From NCBI GenBank assembly GCA_903927415.1, contig CAIYMZ010000170.1, positions 1-5,548 of the forward strand: 5,548 nt of DNA, read 5' to 3'. A program made the position numbers and the translations under genes. The notes under the pieces were generated by a model that did no database searches, had not been told where the DNA came from, and saw only the letters and a list, made by a program, of their open reading frames with translations. This DNA is from an uncultured Alphaproteobacteria bacterium. Lineage in GTDB: Bacteria > Pseudomonadota > Alphaproteobacteria > Rickettsiales > UBA1997. Positions within the stretch are counted from its first letter, which is position 1. Each line of letters starts with the position of its first letter. Below, piece after piece: positions 1 to 4,121 of the stretch.

Positions 1-1
1 A

Positions 2-112
2 ATCGATTTTGATTCATGCCTTATCCTCACCGCACTAATCACAGCTATCGCGATGTTTCTCGGACTGATTTTTTTTCCATCAATAATTAATTTTTTAACG
101 GTTTATGAGTGA
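2..112 (+). CDS. C-terminal tail of an unidentified integral membrane protein (partial)
   Basis: This frame is open from the left edge and reads 36 residues before a TGA stop at 110-112; the rest of the gene lies outside the window. Residues 6-33 of the visible part are almost entirely hydrophobic (SCLILTALITAIAMFLGLIF, then FPSIINFLTVYE), which fits a final transmembrane helix with a short polar tail. The stop codon overlaps the proA start by eight bases (ATGAGTGA), so the two genes are probably co-transcribed and translationally coupled. The helix followed by Gly-x-x-x-x-Pro is loosely like the C-terminus of NADH-quinone oxidoreductase antiporter-type subunits such as NuoN. A single helix cannot identify the family, and I assign no function. 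The overlap and hydrophobicity make a real coding tail likely, but an accidental open frame over 110 bases is possible. Confidence 0.5.
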   Translation: MDFDSCLILTALITAIAMFLGLIFFPSIINFLTVYE

Positions 113-1364
113 AATAAGAGAAAAGGTTTTGAAAATTTGTAACGACGCCAAAAAAGCGAGCGTGGAGATTGCCAATCTTGACTCCGCGACCAAAGATCAA
201 GTTTTGCTGGAAGTCGTGAAGCTGCTAAAAAAACACGCGGAAAAAATTATTAAAGCCAATCACCGAGACGTAAAAACTGCCAAAGAACACGGGCTCGATC
301 CAGCAAAAATTGACCGCCTAATTTTGGATGAAAAAAAAATCGCCGCACTGGCAAATGCGGTAAAAGAGATTGCAAAATTACCGGATCCAGTTGGAAAAAT
401 TCTTTACGACACCAAAAGAGCAAATGGTCTTCATATCAGACGCATCAGCACTCCGCTCGGAGTTTTACTGGCGATTTTTGAGTCACGTCCGAACGTCACT
501 TCCGACATTGCGGCGCTGGGATTGAAATCAGGAAATGCCGTAATTTTGCGCTGCGGCTCTGATTCCATTCACTCCTCAAAAATTCTCGCTGACATTTACC
601 GCGAAGCTCTCGAAAGATTTAATCTCGACAAAGACGCAGTAATTCTAGTTCCGAATATTGAGCGCGAATACGTGACAGAGCTGCTAAAAATGGAAAATCA
701 CATTGACGTTGTAATTCCGCGCGGCGGAAAATCGCTGATTAAAGCGGTGACGGAGCACACAAAAATTCCGCTCTTCAAACATCTCGACGGCAATTGTCAC
801 ACTTACATTCACGAAAAAGCTGATTTCGAAAAAGCACGAAAAATTTTGCTCAATGCTAAAATGCGCAGAGTCGGAATTTGCGGCGCTACTGAATCGCTTT
901 TAATCGACAAAAAGATTGCTAAAAAAATTCTGCCTTTACTTGTTGATGATCTAGCTGAAGCAAAATGTGAAATGCGGGGAGACGTTGATTCTGTAGAGCA
1001 CGACTCACGCATCAAAGCAGCGGAAGAAAAAGATTTCTACAGCGAATATCTCGACAAAATCATCTCAATAAAAATCGTTCGCGACATTGACGACGCGATT
1101 AAACAAATCAGAATTTACGGCTCTTCGCACACTGAAAGCATTGTCACCGAAGATTCCACTGCAGCGCAAAAATTTTTACAAAAAGTGAATTCAGCAATCG
1201 TAATGCACAACGCCTCAACGCAATTTGCTGACGGCGGAGAATTTGGTCTTGGCGCTGAAGTTGGGATTTCCACCGGAAAGCTTCACGCCCGTGGCCCTGT
1301 TGGCTTAGAACAACTCACTACTTACAAATACATTGTTGAGGCAGAATGTGGCTTGAGGAAATAA
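105..1364 (+). CDS. proA: Gamma-glutamyl phosphate reductase (glutamate-5-semialdehyde dehydrogenase), ProA
   Basis: ProA is a cytoplasmic enzyme that reduces L-glutamyl 5-phosphate with NADPH to glutamate 5-semialdehyde, the second step of proline synthesis after ProB. The 419-residue product is full length for the family (E. coli about 417) and belongs to the aldehyde dehydrogenase superfamily. Visible hallmarks are ESRPNVTSDIAALGLKSGNA (126-145), DVVIPRGGKSLI (201-212), and the presumed catalytic Cys259 in VGICGATESLL. The C-terminal signature DGGEFGLGAEVGIST (376-390) is followed by GPVGLEQLTTYKY (397-409). The first ATG gives a start typical of the family (helix with REKVLKICNDAKKAS). 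It overlaps the upstream stop by eight bases and has no Shine-Dalgarno motif, so coupling to the upstream gene is the likely initiation route. No proB is visible. No clear terminator follows; the next 60 bases are A/T-rich. Identification is secure from several conserved blocks. Confidence 0.96.
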   Translation: MSEIREKVLKICNDAKKASVEIANLDSATKDQVLLEVVKLLKKHAEKIIKANHRDVKTAKEHGLDPAKIDRLILDEKKIAALANAVKEIAKLPDPVGKILYDTKRANGLHIRRISTPLGVLLAIFESRPNVTSDIAALGLKSGNAVILRCGSDSIHSSKILADIYREALERFNLDKDAVILVPNIEREYVTELLKMENHIDVVIPRGGKSLIKAVTEHTKIPLFKHLDGNCHTYIHEKADFEKARKILLNAKMRRVGICGATESLLIDKKIAKKILPLLVDDLAEAKCEMRGDVDSVEHDSRIKAAEEKDFYSEYLDKIISIKIVRDIDDAIKQIRIYGSSHTESIVTEDSTAAQKFLQKVNSAIVMHNASTQFADGGEFGLGAEVGISTGKLHARGPVGLEQLTTYKYIVEAECGLRK

Positions 1365-1401
1365 AATTAGTTCATTGAAAAATTCTGTAATAAAAAATTT
1401 C

Positions 1402-1430
1402 TTGAGGATTTTTTTTCTTATTCTTAACAA
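1402..1430 (+). promoter_or_regulatory. Weak candidate sigma-70 promoter for the beta-barrel gene
   Basis: TTGAGG at 1402-1407 matches four of six bases of a -35 box. It is followed by a 17-base T-rich spacer and TAACAA at 1425-1430, which matches only three of six bases of a -10 box. Transcription from here would give a leader of roughly 90 bases before the ATG at 1527, containing the palindrome at 1433-1477. The spacing is ideal but the -10 is poor, so this is only a candidate in an A/T-rich gap where chance matches are frequent. Confidence 0.2.
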
Positions 1431-1432
1431 TT

Positions 1433-1477
1433 GCGCCCATTCCCACCGCTAGATTTTTTAGTGGAAGGGGAATTCGC
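1433..1477 (+). promoter_or_regulatory. Imperfect 45-base palindrome in the leader of the beta-barrel gene
   Basis: The stretch folds as GCG (1433-1435) with CGC (1475-1477), ATTCCC (1439-1444) with GGGAAT (1468-1473), and CCGCTA (1446-1451) with TAGTGG (1459-1464, one G-U pair), closing a seven-base loop GATTTTT. Small internal loops (CCC against T; A against AA) separate the stems. No T-tract follows the right arm, so it is not a standard intrinsic terminator for proA. It lies 50 bases upstream of the beta-barrel start and could be a leader RNA structure, an operator, or a stray palindromic repeat. The sequence alone does not choose between these. Confidence 0.4.
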
Positions 1478-1526
1478 TTTAGTCTTTCTGTCTCAAGCGG
1501 CTTCCTTCAATAATTTTTTTGAATCT

Positions 1527-2132
1527 ATGAAAAAGTTTTTAATTTTAATCTCTTCAATCCTTTCTCTTACAGCTTCCATGGCGCTAGCTAAAACAGAAGG
1601 TTCTTCAGTTGGCGTGGCATTTCTCAAATCTCAAGTAACTCACCAAAATTCTTGGGCACCAAGTACAAATTACAGAGACGATTCTTTCGGGGGAGTTTCC
1701 TTGAATTACAAACACGCGGTTCAAGTTGCGAATGGCTTCTATCTCGCGCCAGGAGTTTCTTACGATCGCATCGGAACTAAAACCGATACCACTTCAAGCT
1801 TAGCTTCTGACAAAGTTGAATTGAATAACAGATTCAGCGCTAGAGCTGACATAGGTTACGATGTTAACGATACTTTGGCGGTTTACGGTGTAGTTGGATA
1901 TTCAGCGCTTGGATACGAAACTTATAATCACAGCGGCGACTACTCTCAAAAGAAAAATACTTACAACTACACGCCTTTACTTGGCGCTGGTTTCAAAACT
2001 GCAATTTGCAAACATTTGGATTTGACGCTTGAATACACTCGTCAACATGCCAATCTGAACACTTCAGATCCTTACCAAAAAGTAAAAACACAACTCCAAA
2101 CTTACGCTCTCGGTCTAGCTTACAATTTCTAA
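1527..2132 (+). CDS. Small secreted outer-membrane beta-barrel protein
   Basis: The product is about 201 residues. It begins with a classical signal peptide: MKK, a hydrophobic core (FLILISSILSLTASM), and a likely signal peptidase I site after ALA, before KTEG. The mature part alternates polar and hydrophobic residues in strand-like runs (GGVSLNYKHAVQV, GFYLAPGVSYDRI, RFSARADIGYDV, LAVYGVVGYSALGYE, YTPLLGAGFKTAI, LDLTLEYTRQHA). It ends in LQTYALGLAYNF, the C-terminal aromatic signature recognised by the BAM machinery. Size and pattern suit an eight-stranded opacity/OmpA-like barrel in the outer membrane; I do not recognise an individual gene. The frame is open back to 1431, but the ATG at 1527 is chosen because it puts the signal peptide at the very N-terminus. 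No Shine-Dalgarno motif precedes it. The gene ends in its own terminator. A role in adhesion or as a surface antigen is plausible but inferred. Confidence 0.85.
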   Translation: MKKFLILISSILSLTASMALAKTEGSSVGVAFLKSQVTHQNSWAPSTNYRDDSFGGVSLNYKHAVQVANGFYLAPGVSYDRIGTKTDTTSSLASDKVELNNRFSARADIGYDVNDTLAVYGVVGYSALGYETYNHSGDYSQKKNTYNYTPLLGAGFKTAICKHLDLTLEYTRQHANLNTSDPYQKVKTQLQTYALGLAYNF

Positions 2133-2141
2133 GCTAAAAGC

Positions 2142-2156
2142 CTGATTGAAAATCAG
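2142..2156 (+). other. Short hairpin just after the beta-barrel stop
   Basis: CTGATT (2142-2147) pairs perfectly with AATCAG (2151-2156) around a three-base GAA loop, ten bases after the stop codon and directly before the terminator stem. It could stack on the terminator and protect the mRNA 3' end. At six base pairs with no supporting T-tract, it could also be chance. Confidence 0.35.
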
Positions 2157-2157
2157 A

Positions 2158-2195
2158 GGGCTGGCTCTTAAAAAAAGAGTCAGCCCTTTTTTATT
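2158..2195 (+). terminator. Intrinsic (rho-independent) terminator of the beta-barrel gene
   Basis: GGGCTGGCTCTT (2158-2169) pairs with AAGAGTCAGCCC (2175-2186) as a 12-base-pair stem with one G-U pair. The loop is five A residues, and the right arm runs directly into TTTTTTATTT. Stem, loop and U-tract are all of textbook quality. It starts 26 bases after the beta-barrel stop and ends only about ten bases before the recR ATG, so it should cut transcription between the two genes. Confidence 0.9.
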
Positions 2196-2204
2196 TCCAA
2201 AAAA

Positions 2205-2798
2205 ATGCAAAAAAATTTAATCGAGAATCTCAGTAAAATAATCAGCAAACTTCCGGGTATGGGACCGCGAATTGCGAAGAGAATCGTGCTGCATCTGGCG
2301 GGAAATAAAGAAAAATTTTTGCTGCCTTTGATTGAAAATTTACGTCTCCTCAACGAAAAAATTCACAATTGCGAAATCTGCGACAACCTTGATGAGGGAA
2401 GGGTGTGCGCCATTTGTTCGAATCAAAAACGTGATGAAAGTTTAATCTGTGTTGTCGAAGAAGTTGCAGATTTGTGGGCGGTTGAACGGGCAGAAAATTA
2501 CCGCGGAAAATATCACGTGCTCGGCGGAAATCTTTCCGCGATCTCCGGCAAAACCATTGAAGATTTAAATCTAAATTCGCTTTATTCGCGTTTAAAAAAA
2601 GGTGAGGTGAAAGAAGTGATCATCGCCACCAGCGCCACGATTGACGGCCAAACCACCGCACATTTTATCGCCGAAAATTTAAAAGATTTTGATGTGAGAG
2701 TGACGCGTCTGGCCTACGGAATTCCGGTTGGGAGTGAGTTGGATTATTTGGATGAGGGGACGATTGCGATTGCGTTTAAGACTCGGAGTGAGTTTTAG
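2205..2798 (+). CDS. recR: Recombination mediator protein RecR
   Basis: RecR acts with RecO (and RecF) to load RecA on SSB-coated single-stranded DNA in gap repair; it is a cytoplasmic, DNA-binding ring-forming protein. The 197-residue product has the full domain order. It starts with an N-terminal helix-hairpin-helix (KLPGMGPRIAKRIVLHL, 15-31). A four-Cys zinc motif follows (Cys56, 59, 68, 71 in CEICDNLDEGRVCAIC). The Toprim domain starts at VVEEVADLWAVERA (83-96) and contains YHVLGGNLSAISG (103-115). The C-terminal part has DGQTTAHF and VRVTRLAYGIPVGSELDYLDEGT. Wording and length match alphaproteobacterial RecR. The ATG at 2205 gives the usual distance to the PGMGPR motif. No Shine-Dalgarno is seen, and the preceding terminator leaves no room for a promoter, so transcription must come by readthrough or from inside the upstream gene. 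RecR genes often follow dnaX and a YbaB-family gene; neither is here. Confidence 0.96.
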   Translation: MQKNLIENLSKIISKLPGMGPRIAKRIVLHLAGNKEKFLLPLIENLRLLNEKIHNCEICDNLDEGRVCAICSNQKRDESLICVVEEVADLWAVERAENYRGKYHVLGGNLSAISGKTIEDLNLNSLYSRLKKGEVKEVIIATSATIDGQTTAHFIAENLKDFDVRVTRLAYGIPVGSELDYLDEGTIAIAFKTRSEF

Positions 2799-2804
2799 AA
2801 CCTT

Positions 2805-4121
2805 TCACCGCCCGCCGCCGCCACCACCGCCACCGCCGCCCGCAGCCCTCCTATCCATATCATCCCTTATTTTTCCATCAACGACGCCCTCCCTACTCAA
2901 CTTTGGATCTGCGCTTGGGATAGCCAATTTTACACCTTTAAGAATTTCCTCTAATTTTTTGCTCTTTTCCACTGAGTAATCAGCTCTCTGCAAAGGAAGA
3001 CACTGATCTTTGTAACTAAGACTCGCTTCTGATTCCTCCGTAGTTTGCCAATGCTCACAACAAAGCAAGCATTCTTGCGTTACCATTACCAAAGCTCTTT
3101 CATAAGTTGTTGAACTAAGAATTTCTAAAGCTTTTTTGATTGTTTCTCCGGTTAATTTTTGTGATTTACAAATCGCTAAAACCATTTCTTCGCTTCTTCG
3201 TGCAACCGCAATATCAAGAGCTGTATGACCTCTATCGTTACATAGATTTGGATCAGCACCAAAATTACAAACCAACTCTTCCGCAAAGACTTCATTTGAT
3301 AGCCGCAACTCAATCCCATCAGAATTTTTTTCTTTCCAATTCTTAGCAGCCAAGAGATGAAGGGCTGTATTTTGGAAATATTCACGAGCACTAAGAGCGT
3401 CAACCTCTACTAACCCAGATAGTTCTGGATTACTTACTATGCCGTGAGCCGCGTCGTTAAATCCAGCTGCGATTAGATTGATAAAAGAACCGTTTAATAA
3501 AAATCTTTTTTCTTTAAGAATATCTAGTGCTGGCATTTCTATTCTCATTCTTGCTTCTTCAACTTCGAGTAAAGAATTTATAAATTTTTGACCAAGAGTT
3601 GGATATAAATCTAAAAGTTTCCCAAATCTTACTCTGTCAAATTCTTCAATTCTTTCAATTCCTAGGTAGTCAATCATTTCTTTTTCACGAACTGCTTGCT
3701 GCAAGTTTATAGCCTCTCCACAATCATCCTCTATTTGGAAACAAACCCTTCTAGCAATAGCGAGATCAAAATTCTCTGGCTTTGGAGCTGGATATTTCGC
3801 TTTTCTTGCGCTTGCTAACTCACGCACCACTACAGCATCAAGACCGGTGGTCGTTGAAAAAAAATCTGTTAATAGCGCTGACCGATGTCCACCTACAAAT
3901 GGCGGGTTTATTTTTTCTGGATCGCCACTCCGCAGAATTTCAGCCCCAAGAGCCGCTGTCGCAAGGTTTGTAAAAAGATCAAATGGTGTGTAATCATCAT
4001 CATTTTTCTCATTTAACAAATTTTGATTTTCACGAAACATTGAAAATAAAAAATCTCTCGAATCCATAATGGTATCAGCTGTTAATTCTAATAATGCATC
4101 ATGTAATAAATTATTTGGCAT
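2805..4121 (-). CDS. Ankyrin-repeat protein with a C-terminal polyglycine tail
   Basis: This 438-residue protein has no signal peptide or membrane segment. Ankyrin-type repeats are clearest at about 249-292 (NTALHLLAAKN ... LVCNFGADPNLCN) and 293-322 (DRGHTALDIAVARRSEEMVL). A degenerate match appears near the N-terminus (DDDYTPFDLFTNLATAALGA, 41-60). The middle is helical and unassigned. A Cys cluster (CLLCCEHW, 351-358) precedes a charged tail ending in ten glycines and a final Arg (428-438). Ankyrin proteins bind other proteins, and in intracellular bacteria many are secreted effectors; that role is inferred. Its ATG lies inside the last codons of ileS (11-base overlap), with an A-rich, Shine-Dalgarno-free upstream. 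Its end faces recR with six bases between stop codons. Base composition is lower in G+C than ileS (84 of 240 bases in four sampled lines, against 86 of 180 in three), which suggests separate origin. The frame is certainly coding; the specific function is unknown. Confidence 0.85.
   Translation of the reverse strand: MPNNLLHDALLELTADTIMDSRDFLFSMFRENQNLLNEKNDDDYTPFDLFTNLATAALGAEILRSGDPEKINPPFVGGHRSALLTDFFSTTTGLDAVVVRELASARKAKYPAPKPENFDLAIARRVCFQIEDDCGEAINLQQAVREKEMIDYLGIERIEEFDRVRFGKLLDLYPTLGQKFINSLLEVEEARMRIEMPALDILKEKRFLLNGSFINLIAAGFNDAAHGIVSNPELSGLVEVDALSAREYFQNTALHLLAAKNWKEKNSDGIELRLSNEVFAEELVCNFGADPNLCNDRGHTALDIAVARRSEEMVLAICKSQKLTGETIKKALEILSSTTYERALVMVTQECLLCCEHWQTTEESEASLSYKDQCLPLQRADYSVEKSKKLEEILKGVKLAIPSADPKLSREGVVDGKIRDDMDRRAAGGGGGGGGGGR
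2808..2840 (-). repeat. GGN codon run encoding the polyglycine C-terminus
   Basis: On the minus strand ten consecutive glycine codons (a mixture of GGC, GGT and GGG) plus CGG end the ankyrin gene just before TGA. The block is almost pure G/C in an otherwise A/T-rich gene. Codon mixing shows it is not a fresh perfect triplet expansion, but the GGC-rich core is still prone to slippage, so length may vary between strains or be misassembled. Confidence 0.8.

Noticed and set aside
809..1015. Minus-strand frame of 68 codons
   Set aside because: Antisense to conserved proA sequence including the catalytic Cys region; no family resemblance.
1431..1526. N-terminal extension of the beta-barrel gene from a TTG at 1431
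   Set aside because: It would bury the signal peptide 32 residues inside the protein, and it covers the palindromic leader; the ATG at 1527 gives a normal signal peptide.
2728..2979. Plus-strand frame with a polyproline run
   Set aside because: It overlaps the end of recR and the antisense of the ankyrin tail; the polyproline is just the complement-strand reading of the glycine codon run.
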